A stretch of 64,000 nt of DNA from the NCBI GenBank assembly GCA_039704465.1, contig JASFAU010000003.1, positions 1,240,001 through 1,304,000 of the forward strand, read 5' to 3'. Both the position numbers and the translations under genes were made by a program. The DNA comes from Plasmodiophora brassicae (Eukaryota > Endomyxa > Phytomyxea > Plasmodiophorida > Plasmodiophoridae). Of this stretch, positions 53,113 through 63,048 are shown piece after piece (position 1 is the first letter of the stretch; each line of letters opens with the position of its first letter). Under the pieces are notes generated by a model. That model saw nothing but the letters and a program-made list of their open reading frames with translations, did not search any database and was not told the origin of the DNA.

Positions 53113-54579
53113 ATGCTGTGCTCAACGTGGCTGTTCTTCATCGCCACGGTTACGGCCGTCCATGGAACGGTAACATTCTCGGCGGTCGGCAACAGCGCCC
53201 TAGGCGGCGCGTCTGTCTATAGCCCAACCATGAGCGTATTCGCTGGGCCGCAACCGAATGATCACGTTTCCGTCACGGCGCCAGGCGACGTCTTCAGTGG
53301 GGATGTCTGCCGGCCTCTACGGCCGCTGTCGTACGAAGGCAAGGTCGTGTTCATTCGGTTACAAACGATGCCGTGCACAATGGAGACTATGTACACGAAC
53401 CTAATCGCCTCCGGAGCTGTCGCCGCGATCGGTACGCCATTCGTTTGCGCATTGCTTCGCCATGCATTCTCTGACAGCAGCGGCCTGACTGCAGTTATCA
53501 GGACAGGCGTCACACCGAACAGCAACATGTACCAGCATGATGGGTCCCGAGGCGGTCTAACGCGAAACCTTCCCATGCTATTCCTCGTCATTTCGCCGCC
53601 GGAATCGATTAGCGGTGCAATTGTCCAAGCCGCGGGACGTCTTGGGGACGTGGCCGCATTCCCGGACGAAAACGTCTGGTCGTTAACGTATTCTTCCTGG
53701 TATTACCAGCTATTGGTACGCGTACTTCCTAGCGTCATCGCGATTGCGGCCGGTGCTCTTGCTGGCATGTTTCTGCTATGGCATTGTCGAGGCATCGTCC
53801 GCCAGTACCACCAGAAGGTCCCCTGCAGCTCGCGTTCGGTGACCAGATTCGCGCGATTCATCAGCAAGAATGTGTCATACGTCCACTTTGTTCTGACAAT
53901 TGAATTCGTGACGTCGACTTTGTTGGGCGCCGTTATCGCGATAGGTGGCAATTGGTCTACACCAGGGCTCAGCGCCCAGGTTTCCAACTACTTTGGTTTG
54001 TGGCTCTCTGGATGGGGATGGGCCTGCGCTGTGATGGCAACCATGTTCTGGTCCCGCATGCTCGAAGAAGTTGCCCCACGTGCGTCGGCGCCTCTCATGT
54101 ACCGCGTGTTTCGTGGTGATTTCGCCCTTGTGACCGCGATTCTGTGCATCGCTCCCATCGTCTTTGAGAATGTCCTCTCTGCACTGTGCGTAGTCGACTG
54201 CTCGTCATCCAGCCTCCTGAACATTGGCGGTCTGTTCGGCGTGACGGTCCAGCTCCTAATCAGTTACCATCTGCTTGTGACCGTGTACCTGTTTCACAAA
54301 GAGGCTTCCAGGGTGACGAACGCGGTATCCTGTTCTTCGTCACAGGTTTCGATGTTTGCTTTCCTTCGACGGCTCAGCTCATGTGCGCTGGGCGTCGCCG
54401 TTGCCAGTATGCTCTGTGTTGTTGCCGTATCCATGCTCACGATTTCGTACAGTTTTCTGCATACTCCCACTGGCTGGACAGTCATCTGGGGACTCGGCTT
54501 AAACGGTCGTGCTCTCGATGCAGCATTTCAGGTTCTCCTCTTCAAACCTAGACACATGGGCATGCCCGGCTGCCGTTGA
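53113..54579 (+). CDS. Seven-helix membrane protein with luminal PA-like domain (copy 2)
   Basis: An intronless 488-residue frame. ATG 53113 opens a signal peptide (LCSTWLFFIATVTAVHG). Residues ~20-180 are luminal and contain APGDVFSGDVCRPLRPLSYE, VVFIRLQTMPCTMETMYTNL and IASGAVAAIG, resembling a PA domain. Seven hydrophobic helices follow: VLPSVIAIAAGALAGMFLLW, FVLTIEFVTSTLLGAVIAIG, YFGLWLSGWGWACAVMATMF, VTAILCIAPIVFENVLSALC, GGLFGVTVQLLISYHLLVTV, LGVAVASMLCVVAVSMLTIS and VIWGLGLNGRALDAAFQVLL. It is paralogous to the minus-strand gene at 40986, which retains introns. A GPCR-like topology is suggested, without proof of G-protein coupling. Confidence 0.75.
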   Translation: MLCSTWLFFIATVTAVHGTVTFSAVGNSALGGASVYSPTMSVFAGPQPNDHVSVTAPGDVFSGDVCRPLRPLSYEGKVVFIRLQTMPCTMETMYTNLIASGAVAAIGTPFVCALLRHAFSDSSGLTAVIRTGVTPNSNMYQHDGSRGGLTRNLPMLFLVISPPESISGAIVQAAGRLGDVAAFPDENVWSLTYSSWYYQLLVRVLPSVIAIAAGALAGMFLLWHCRGIVRQYHQKVPCSSRSVTRFARFISKNVSYVHFVLTIEFVTSTLLGAVIAIGGNWSTPGLSAQVSNYFGLWLSGWGWACAVMATMFWSRMLEEVAPRASAPLMYRVFRGDFALVTAILCIAPIVFENVLSALCVVDCSSSSLLNIGGLFGVTVQLLISYHLLVTVYLFHKEASRVTNAVSCSSSQVSMFAFLRRLSSCALGVAVASMLCVVAVSMLTISYSFLHTPTGWTVIWGLGLNGRALDAAFQVLLFKPRHMGMPGCR

Positions 54580-55647
54580 GGTGTTTGATTAAACTGGACT
54601 CGGTGCTCACCTGTCCCAAGACCTGTCTACAGGCTGCACGTAGGCGGTCAGTTGGAGGCACCCGGGCAACGTGCCGGCCCAGCGCACTACGAATCCTGAC
54701 TGTCATTAGCAAACGTTAATGTGATCTATGCATTCCGATCCGTATCTGCTGGACCTGCCAATCAGGAGGATCTGGCTGCCCTCTCACCTCAGGTAACCGT
54801 CACCGGATTTGAATCACTCGACCAGGTCGCGCGAATGGACGAGGTGGCTGCCGAGGACATCGTCGGCAAGGCCAAGGGCACTCTACACAAGGATGGTGTG
54901 CCGACGATGACGATGACGATGATGGTGCTCGCCATGTTGGGCAACGTCGGGCGATCTGCTCTCCTGGCCCAAACGGGTGGGCCCATGATAATGGATCAAG
55001 CAGGCAGGCTGTCTTACCCGGCCTGGCGCGGAGATGACAGAGGTCGAGTTCCAAGAATCAAGATGACCATGTGGAGCTGCCGACGGTTCTTCTTTCGTAA
55101 ACCCGACAGGATCCGGGAGATCATTGGTTTTCCTGACAGCGGGGTTCCAAATCCTGACAGCGGGGTTCCAAATGGAGGGAACCCGGCGGTAGCTACCTAT
55201 TGCCTTCCGTACATGAAGGTGGAAATGCGCCTGACCATCGGTTACGTTCACACAACACCGAATGTGCCGTATCTCATTCCGAATTGCGAAGCCAAATGGT
55301 GTTTGGCCTGTTCAGTACTCGGGAGGGGGACCACCGGGGAACCGCATGGTGATGTAACCTTTTTTACCAAATCTGACTGCGCCGGGGCTGACGCGTTATT
55401 GTCACGCCAGCCGACATTCTCTGGCACAGGGACAGCAAGCATTGCGTGCCTTTTTAACGGCTAGGATGTGGACACGCCGGGCCACTCCAGAAACCGTTCA
55501 TCTCTGTTTCAAACGGTGCCCGGTTGTGGGGTACGTCGAGCGCATTCCAAAGCGTATTTCAACGGCATAAAAGAAGCATGCTTTCATTTGTTAAGACGGT
55601 AGAAACCCGCACAGTCAAAACATGGTTGCCAAAGCGCAACCATTGGA
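54580..55647. other. Tail-to-tail intergenic region with repeat insertion
   Basis: A plus-strand frame of 247 codons (54721-55464) has no ATG at its start and no domain. It runs through the dispersed repeat and a short tandem duplication at about 55135-55172 (CTGACAGCGGGGTTCCAAAT twice), so it is treated as non-genic. The region separates the convergent 7TM and elongase genes. Confidence 0.5.
55237..55364 (+). repeat. Dispersed 128-base repeat, copy 2
   Basis: Near-identical to 48782-48909, same orientation. Boundaries are sharp on both sides: the flanks (CCTGACC before, TACCAAATCTG after the T run) are unrelated to those of copy 1. Confidence 0.9.
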
Positions 55648-56606
55648 CTACGCTTCATGAGTTTTGGGACCGGACGTCTTGCCAGGGGCAGGGTTCGTCC
55701 TGTAATTCTTGCGAAAGAAGGCGCCAAACACGTATTGCATCGTGATCATGTACACGCAGAGATATGCAGCACCCTTCCTTGAATAACGCGCGTCCTTAAC
55801 CGTGAGCATGTAGACAGACTGTACCAGCATCGCCATGAACTGGGCCAGCTGCAGAGTCGTGATGTACTTTCGCCAGAAGAACGGGTTACTCCAGTGGACT
55901 TTCTTGTTCGGCTCCGGCTTCTTAATAAAACAGGTTGCGAAGTAATATCTGAGTGGACCAGCATCAATGCTTGGTTTGCGAACGGCGGACATGTGCACAC
56001 ACCCGTAGAGTATAATATGAACAAAACTGTTCAGCATGACCGCGAAGTAGGTATCGCCACCAGGCCAGAAGTAACACGCCGCCCAGCAAATGAATACAAT
56101 CGATGCGTGATGGTACACATGAATAAACGCCAGCTGTCGCAACTCTGCATAGACGGCGTATCAAACACACGGTAGGGACTACGACCTGAGACGTACTTAC
56201 TGAAACGCGCGACAATAATGAAAGAGTCAATGAACTCGAGATATTTGCTGAGGTAGAAAATGTAGATGATCCGCGCCATGCCATATCCAGCCGGAGACGG
56301 GTCAACAGCATTATTCCACAACGTGTAGTTGTTGATATAAGCTTGTCGAGCTGTTTCCACGAACATGTACGCACTGAGACATGTCATCGCCAGGTTGTGC
56401 ACGATCGAGAACCGAGTCATGTCGTATCCTTTTCGGCGCGCCACCATCACCTTCTTGGCAATGCCCAGCAGACAGAGATAGGCGACAACCCCCGCCAGTA
56501 GGTGATAAAAGCTCACCATCGGCCAGTCCATGCATCGCGGGTGCGCATACGCGAGCATGCTGTCAACTTGCGACTGCACCCATCCCACCACCGCCGACAC
56601 CGTCAT
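55648..56606 (-). CDS. ELO-family fatty acid elongase (copy A)
   Basis: Three exons. Introns lie after FIIVARF (about 57 bases) and after HIILYG (55 bases). The catalytic HxxHH motif is in RQLAFIHVYHHASIVFICWA. Other family landmarks are DWPMVSFYHLLAGVVAYLCL, LSKYLEFIDSFIIVARFK (KxxEfhDT-like region), NSFVHIILYGYYFATCF and the C-terminal helix AAYLCVYMITMQYVFGAFF. These ER enzymes catalyse the first, condensing step of very-long-chain fatty acid elongation. The C terminus is Lys-rich, as is usual for ER retention. It is head-to-head with a close paralogue, whose start is 800 bases away. Confidence 0.93.
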
Positions 56607-56694
56607 GATGAGATGGAAGGAGCGCGCCGTGACTGGGCCGCGGCCCCTTGTTGCGCACTACCGTAGAAGAGAGGACCCGACCCGACTTCCGGTC

Positions 56695-56795
56695 CGCGGT
56701 CAACCGGTCCAGGCCTGGGGCTTAGGTAACCGGTTTACCCGGCGAAACGACCGGTTAACCGGAACTGGTCTTTGTGAACCATCGGTTAACCGACT
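56695..56795. promoter_or_regulatory. Cluster of AACCGGTT / GGTTAACC-type palindromes upstream of elongase A
   Basis: Within about 100 bases occur CAACCGGTCC, GGTAACCGGTTTA, CCGGTTAACCGG (56751-56762) and CGGTTAACCG (56783-56792). Spaced palindromes of one type between two divergent paralogues look like binding sites for a dimeric factor (AACCGGTT is the CP2/Grainyhead consensus). A regulatory role is inferred only. Confidence 0.4.
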
Positions 56796-57404
56796 AAATT
56801 TCATGGCATATATAAACACTCTTGCAACGGCACAGGAAAGACAACTGAAATGTATTACATTTTCTCCACGACCGCGACTTCATCAGCATTGAACGAGTTC
56901 TCATCGGACAAGCAGGAACGCCGCCTCCAGATACGCAGAACGCGGACTCCGATGGGCGGACGGCCGGACGGACGACCGCATCACAACTAGCGTGTTCCCG
57001 GCACGTTTCGAAAGAGTCGGCATCCGTGTTCGATCGTGCTTCCACCATCCGATGGGATCATTGTTACGACCGGAACATGACGAACCGCACCGGTTGCGAT
57101 ACCGGCAGTGTTTCGTTGGGGGAGTGGGGACACCGACCTCAGTCGGTTATCCCGAATGGTGGAGACAATCGTCGTCTGCCTTCACGTCGCGTCATGCCGT
57201 CTCCAAATATTATGCCGAATCAGGGTTCGCGGTGAGACTAAGACATCGCCCGCCGCCCCGCCGGTTGGGGCGGTGGGCGGGACTCGCAAAACTTGTAGTT
57301 GAGCGCACAGCTTTGTGCCAGTTGCGCACTGCAGTGAGAGGCCATGCCGCCGGGGGATGGCCCAAAATGGAGCAGCGGACTCGGGATTCGCTGTCAGTTG
57401 CACG

Positions 57405-58337
57405 ATGATTGGGTTCGTGCGTCATCAACTCGATGCCGTGCTCTCACAGGGTCATCCACGTATGCAGGGGTGGCCTATGGTGAATTTCTACCATCTGCTA
57501 CTGGCCGTCGCCGCCTACCTCGTCCTGCTATTCCTGGCAAAGCAGGCGATGCTGAAGCGCGGAAAGGGGTTCGAGCTGAAAACCTTCTCGCTGATGCACA
57601 ACCTGGCTATGACGGCGCTCAGCCTGTACATGTTCGTACAGACCTGCCGAGAGCTGTACATTCAAAAATATTCGCTGTGGAATAACCCTGTCGACCCAAC
57701 GCCGGCTGGCGATGGCATGGCTCATGTCATATACGTCTTCTACATCAGCAAATTCTTCGAGTTTATCGATTCCTTCATTATCGTGGCGCGGTTCAGTAAG
57801 TCCTGCATACTGCATTGTCCATGCGCTCGATCTGATTTTTAAATACCCGACAGGATTGAGACAGCTGGCGTTCATTCACGTGTACCACCACACGTCGATT
57901 GTGTTCATCTGCTGGGCGGCATGCTACTTCTGGCCTGGTGGCGACTCGTACTTTGTCGTTCTGCTTAATTCTTTCGTCCACGTAGTCCTTTATGGGTAAC
58001 GTTCCTATCATAATGCGGGTGTCGTGAATGTTTAATTAATCGTTTGTCCAGGTACTATTTCGCAAGTTCGATTGTTGAGAAACCGCAGCCAGGCGCCCGA
58101 GTCAGCTGGGCTAGCCCGTATTTCTGGCGCCGCTACATCACAACGTTGCAGCTGTGCCAGTTCGTCGCGATGCTGGGCCAGTCGTTGTACATGCTGACTG
58201 TCAAGGAGGCACGCTATTCCCGCAAGGGCGCCGCCTACCTTGGCATCTACATGCTGACTATGCTGTACGTGTTCGGGTCCTTCTACAAGGAGAACTACAA
58301 GGGCGGCAAAGCGCGTGCCAAGCTCCATGAAGGCTGA
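57405..58337 (+). CDS. ELO-family fatty acid elongase (copy B)
   Basis: Three exons with introns at positions homologous to copy A. MIGFVRHQLDAVLSQGHPRM opens the protein. Family landmarks are GWPMVNFYHLLLAVAAYLVL, ISKFFEFIDSFIIVARF, GLRQLAFIHVYHHTSIVFIC with the HxxHH box, NSFVHVVLYG and RKGAAYLGIYMLTMLYVFGS. The C terminus is Lys-rich. Copies A and B are clearly similar over their whole length but differ in many helix residues, so they may act on different chain lengths. ATG 57405 is chosen because it aligns with copy A's start. The upstream 56607-57404 interval contains no other supported gene. Confidence 0.93.
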
Positions 58338-58444
58338 TCGCACTGCAATGTACTGAGCTATATAGCACACTTGCACATGAACTGTGGGACTGGTTGCCGG
58401 CATCGATCGCGCGCAGGGGATCGTGATATGAGCTCGGATAGACC

Positions 58445-61066
58445 ATGAGCAGCGGTGCTGGAGTGTCACGATTCATCGTTCACATAGCCGATATAGGCGC
58501 TAGTGGCTTGGCCGGCCAGGCAAATAGGTCGGTGATCGCAGGTGGCGCCGTCCCTGTCTGTATTTAAACCGAATCGGCGGTGCCAGTGACTCCCAAACTG
58601 TCAACCCTTTCTGCCGAATTGACTTCGCGAACAAATACCGGCTTCTGCAGACCGAATTCATTGAGGACGGTAACCTAGACACCAATGTGGTCTATTCCGA
58701 TCATGTGGACTGACCACCGCGTCTGAACAGACGATGCCCCAAGCTGGAGCACAACGTTTACGTTTGTATTCGCGACCGTTCAGTGCCTCGAGGACGTCAA
58801 CGTCGTGTTCAGCGTCTTCGATCGCAGCGACAATGGCCATGAAGTCACGCTTCTGGGTAGCGCCACTATCGACCTGTACACAGTTGCGACCGGACCCGTA
58901 AGTCCCGCGCCTCGATTCGGCGAACCTTAGTCGCTTATCCCTGCGCACAAGGTGTCGCAGGACTTCCAGCTGATCACGGATGATGCAAGCGCACCTGCTG
59001 GCCATATCGCAATGGCCATCGAAATGATCCAGATCTGCGATCGTGTTATTTGCTGCGTGTCTAACTTGGCGCTGATCTCCAACGTTGACGAATCGTGTAA
59101 CCTGGCTAGAGCACGCGTGGACCTCTCGTTTTCGAACAGGTGCGTTATGCGTCGGCAGCCCATATAGGTTATACCTGATATATCGTCCGTCAGGCGCGAC
59201 ACTGCTGTCCAATCGGAGGTCATAGACGTGGTCGACCAGCTGAGCACACGGTGGCAGCAGGTCCCACCGCTACCTCTTTCAGGATCCGTGGTGGATCTGG
59301 AGAACGCCCTCATTAACCTGACCGTTATGGTCCAACAGCGCCCATCCGACACGGTCCACCTGGAAAGTGCTGTCTTGGATGGCCGTTCTTCTAACATCGT
59401 ACGTCGGTTCAGGAGGCCAGTGCGCAATGGGTCCAGTTTGGCCAGTGCCAATTGCCGATGTCCGACTTCCACCCATCGCGAACCGAAATCCAGCTCTTTG
59501 ATGAAAAGCTTCATGGCGGAATATCGAAAGGTGTCGACCACGTCACAGGTAAGGCCGAGTGTCATTCTGGCTAAACGCGCTGAACGTCGCGGCGCTAGGC
59601 ACGATCGTATTCGTAAACGGCCCGACAATGTCGCAAATGCTTGGTGGCGCCAACACTCACGATGGTACCGCCGCGTGAGGAATCGTATGCCACCCGCTCA
59701 TAACCGGTACCAGGCGTCCACCCTGGGGCCCTTGCGTGGGATGATGCGCCCACCCCAAGCCGAAGCAAGCTACAAGGTTCGCACGTCGCCTTCGCGTTGG
59801 CATCGCTAAACGCGAACTGACCAAGAATAGGCCCAATTCCATCCGAGTTGCCAGGCCTCGACCGTTTCTCCAGTCTTCGTGCGACGATCTGCTGGCGAGC
59901 GCCAACGGTCGCCCTATGTGACGCCACCCTGTGCATAACTGGCATTCGACGACGCGTCTGCGACGAGGACTACCTGCAACGTTCGTCTATTTCATAGCCG
60001 TGTGAGGTACCGTGCTGAGCAACGGGTTCGCATAGCATTGCCCCGAGGATGGACACTGGCGGTTGACGAGACCGGCACTGTATTCTTCCGATATCATCCG
60101 ACGAAGCAGACGACATGGTTGGACCCGCGTTACCTACCGCCAGGGTGGGAGCAGAGCATTACGCTCGACGGCGACGTGTTCTTCTTCTCGCATGTCACGA
60201 AGAACAGCACGTGGACCGATCCACGGAGCCTCCCGCCGACGTGGGGTCTGGCCGTGGAAGCCGTCGGCCCTAACGCTCGACCGCTGTTCGTCGACCATTC
60301 CTGTGCCATTGCGAATACCTCGACCACGATCGACCCACGTGCCCTACCCGACCACTACACCCAACATATCGAACCGGAAACGGGCAGCGTCTACTACAAG
60401 GACCACCATCGGCGCTTGACGACATGGGACGACCCACGGGAGGACATGACACGAGAGGATTTGCTGGAACGGATCGAACAGCATGTTGCCGGGTTCTTGG
60501 CGAGGCAAATGCAACATGCCAAGGAGCAGAGGTTAACGCAAAGCATCCCAGGTCCTGTACAAGAACGACTGCTGGCCATCGATGATGACGTGGCCGAGTT
60601 CCAGCAGTGGTACACGCAGAGCGAATCAAGGTGGGCGAACGAACGCGATGACCGCGAACGCGGCGAGCGTGCCAAGATGAAGGCAGCGGAGGCGAAGTTG
60701 AACGAGCTGAAAGCGACGAACACGTCGACGCTGGAAGCTCTGGAAATCAAATGGCAACAGGAGATCGCCGCGAAGCGCGAGGCGTTCCTCGCCCAATGCG
60801 ATTTCGCCGTTCGATCGATGAAGAAGGAGATCGCCGAGCTGGCCAGAAAGATCGACGACGACCGTAAGCAATGGGTCGAGGACATGATCCAGATGAAGAG
60901 TTTCGCCATACGTGAACAGGTCCAACTGCGACGGCAGCGCCGTGCTGCCATCGAGCAATCCCTTCGCGATCTCGTCCAGGCTGACCAGGACCGGAAGGCC
61001 GATCCTGCACCTTCGACCCCAGGCGACGGCCCAGCCCACAGGAACCCAGAGCCGGCAGGGATTTAA
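58445..61066 (+). CDS. C2-domain and multi-WW-domain coiled-coil protein
   Basis: The first eight or so exons give a C2 domain: FIVHIADIGASGLAGQANSD, NPFCRIDFANKYRLLQTEFI, DDDAPSWSTTFTFVF, VVFSVFDRSDNGHEVTLLGS and ATIDLY. More strand-rich sequence follows, C2-like in places (EIQLFDEKLHGGISKGVDHV). A 67-base intron at 59931-59997 joins VALCDATL in frame to RVRYRAEQRVRIALPRGWTL. Four WW-type repeats follow (LPRGWTLAVDETGTVFF..TTWLDPR, LPPGWEQSI..STWTDPR, a degenerate one, LPDHYTQHI..TTWDDPR), then a long charged coiled coil. The WW frame has no ATG of its own, which supports one gene. C2-WW order recalls NEDD4 ligases, but no HECT domain is present. If unspliced, the C2 protein stops at 59997. 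Confidence 0.65.
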
Positions 61067-61095
61067 AATAATACAATTATTCTGTATTGCCAGTT

Positions 61096-61275
61096 TATCG
61101 AATCGTGTGGGCGATAGCAAAGTCGCGAAACGCGTATTATGGAGGAATGGGGTCGTAGAAGGGCGCTGTAGCGGGGAGCAATCACGACTCGGAGCCCGAT
61201 GCTTATAGTACGTTGCTTTGATGTGGAACGACCTTTTGGCAGATTGAAAACGTGGGTAACATTCAGTATGCGGGC
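61096..61275. pseudogene. Decayed duplicate of the 63130-63310 region
   Basis: Aligns in the same orientation with 63130-63310. Shared blocks include CAGTTTAT..TCG, GGGCGATAG, GTAGAAGG, GCTTTGATGTGGAA and ACATTCAG. The frame is not kept. It appears to be the relic of a lost copy of the 3' part of the membrane-protein gene at the window's right end. Confidence 0.55.
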
Positions 61276-61311
61276 ACTAGAAAGTCAGACGGGTCAATGA
61301 AGTGCATGGCT

Positions 61312-61335
61312 GCGTCATGACGTCATGTGACGTCA
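61312..61335. promoter_or_regulatory. Two TGACGTCA (CRE-type) palindromes 10 bases apart
   Basis: TGACGTCA occurs at 61318-61325 and again at 61328-61335, one helical turn apart, preceded by GCGTCATGA. bZIP dimers bind this octamer. No gene start is obvious within 200 bases, so function is unknown. Confidence 0.4.
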
Positions 61336-61579
61336 AGGCTGGAGGCCCCCGTCATAACTCATATGGCGTCCCAATGAAAACCAGTCAAGGTTGCACGTCA
61401 GGGCTTTTTGAGGACAACCTGATCGGGGTTTTCGATATCCGCAGTCCCCACTCCCCACTCTGCACCTCGTGCCATGGCGAAGCGATCGAGAGCCTCGTCG
61501 AGCGAAGGCTTTGAGACTGTATTTTTCCAGTCCATACCAGCCACAGGATGACGATGGGATGGATACCGGTGAACGTCGC

Positions 61580-62055
61580 TGCGTGTGCATCATTGCGGTG
61601 CTGATGTCACTGCAACGACGGCACGGCTGAGGTCGCACGTCGACGTCTGCCCATCGTTTCTAGCGCGACGGGTTTCTTGGACGAATTCATCGATGCTCCT
61701 TTATTCACTCTGGTGGCACCGTCTACCGCTGGCGAACGTAACTTTAAGGTCATGTCTCGCATCGAGGGCGATCCGCGAACCCACCTGAATCCTGTAAAAG
61801 GTGGCGAGCAAGTCGCCTGTGTTGATAACAATGTCCAGCTCCAGCAGGGGAAGCATCTGCCGCCTCGGGATTCGGAATTTAGCCAGATTCTGCAATCGAT
61901 GACAGGTCCGCAATCGTTGTGGACGATTTGTTGCACGGCGAGCTCATCATGGAGCTCCAGTCCATACTGGAAGACGTGGACCCAGCGTCCCAGCCTGTTT
62001 CCGACCCATGTGGTGAAATCATTGGAATGTCGAGGAGGATGCGATTGGTCATGAG
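61580..62055 (+). mobile_element. Internally deleted hAT transposase relic (BED finger plus C-terminal dimerisation part)
   Basis: CVHHCGADVTATTARLRSHV followed by DVCP has BED zinc-finger spacing (C-x2-C ... H-x4-C). Close downstream, FTLVAPSTAGERNFKVMSRI matches the P-S-S-A-x-E-R-x-F block of the hAT dimerisation region. A C-terminal tail follows (PPRDSEFSQILQSMTGPQSL). The catalytic RNase H-like core that should separate them is absent, and the tail is frameshifted after QSL relative to the inverted copy at 62228-62440. Terminal inverted repeats were not found. Confidence 0.6.
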
Positions 62056-62227
62056 CCGAACTCGGATCATAGAAGCGGCGGACACGTCAATGTCGATATA
62101 TCTCAGACATGGGTGTGTCATAGCGCAAGTGCCAGAATTTATGACGCCATGACCTCATAAGGGTGTCATAATGTCATATAGTCCCGCCATATAACTTCAG
62201 CTCGCTGTCTGAGTTCAGCTCATGAGT

Positions 62228-62440
62228 CATGACCAATCGCATCCTCCTCGACATTCCAATCCCATTCACCACATGGGTCGGAAACAGGCTGGGACGCTGG
62301 GTCCACGTCTTCCAGTATGGACTGGAGCTCCATGATCATGAGCTCGCCTTGCAACAAATCGTCCTGGGAGAACAACGATTGCGGACCTGTCATCGATTGC
62401 AGGATCTGGCTAAATTCCGAGTCCCGAGGCGGCAGATGCT
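62228..62440 (-). mobile_element. Inverted copy of the hAT transposase C-terminal tail
   Basis: Reverse complement of 61853-62055 with small differences. In this copy the minus-strand frame is open: LPPRDSEFSQILQSMTGPQS continues as LFSQDDLLQGELMIMELQSI and an acidic end (WDWNVEEDAIGHDS), then a stop. The left arm lacks a few bases after the QSL codons, which shifts its frame. The arms are about 205 bases and lie about 170 bases apart. Confidence 0.75.
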
Positions 62441-63048
62441 GTGGCGCTTCATTGAAGTGCCACCCTCGTCATAGAAGCGGTGGACACTTCAATGACATTT
62501 CTGACACTTCACTGACCACCTATGACTGCCGTCCTTATCTTACCCTTACCGAATCGACGAAGCCCCGCTCAATTGGCGTCCCTGGACTGACGCTTTATCG
62601 GCGTTTCTACCCATTGACGTTCTATCGACGCTTCGGTTCCTCGCTCCGTTTAACGCCAGAATCGTGTATCAATGAAACGGCAATAACCCATATGCATGAA
62701 AATATTCAACGCATGGTAGTGGGCTTGCTAGGCTAGCACTTCAGTGTCTCGCTGATTAAACTTGTCATCCGCTATGGTCAGATTAAAAATTCAACCACCA
62801 AATCACGGAAGCGCTTAGCAAGCGACCAAAGGCAAGCCCTCTCGCCATGAGCTGATACCCCTCGTTGCGATAAACGGTGCGGATGTCGGTATTGCCTGGC
62901 ATCAGTGCGGCTCATGTGCCATCTGGCAACACGACAGTGAAGTCGACATTGACAGACGCAACACCTGGAGATGTACCGACGACCGTCATGCGCGGACACT
63001 CGACTGACTCGTCACCATCGAGGATGTCACCGGCCGTGGACGTCGCTG
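62441..63048. other. Interval without a supported gene
   Basis: AT-richer than average, with several short frames but no domain, signal peptide or repeat that I can support. It follows the hAT relics and precedes the 3' end of the last gene. Confidence 0.4.

Noticed and set aside
54721..55464. Plus-strand frame of 247 codons
   Set aside because: Starts with GTG, has no domain, and runs through a dispersed repeat and a 20-base tandem duplication; treated as chance openness.
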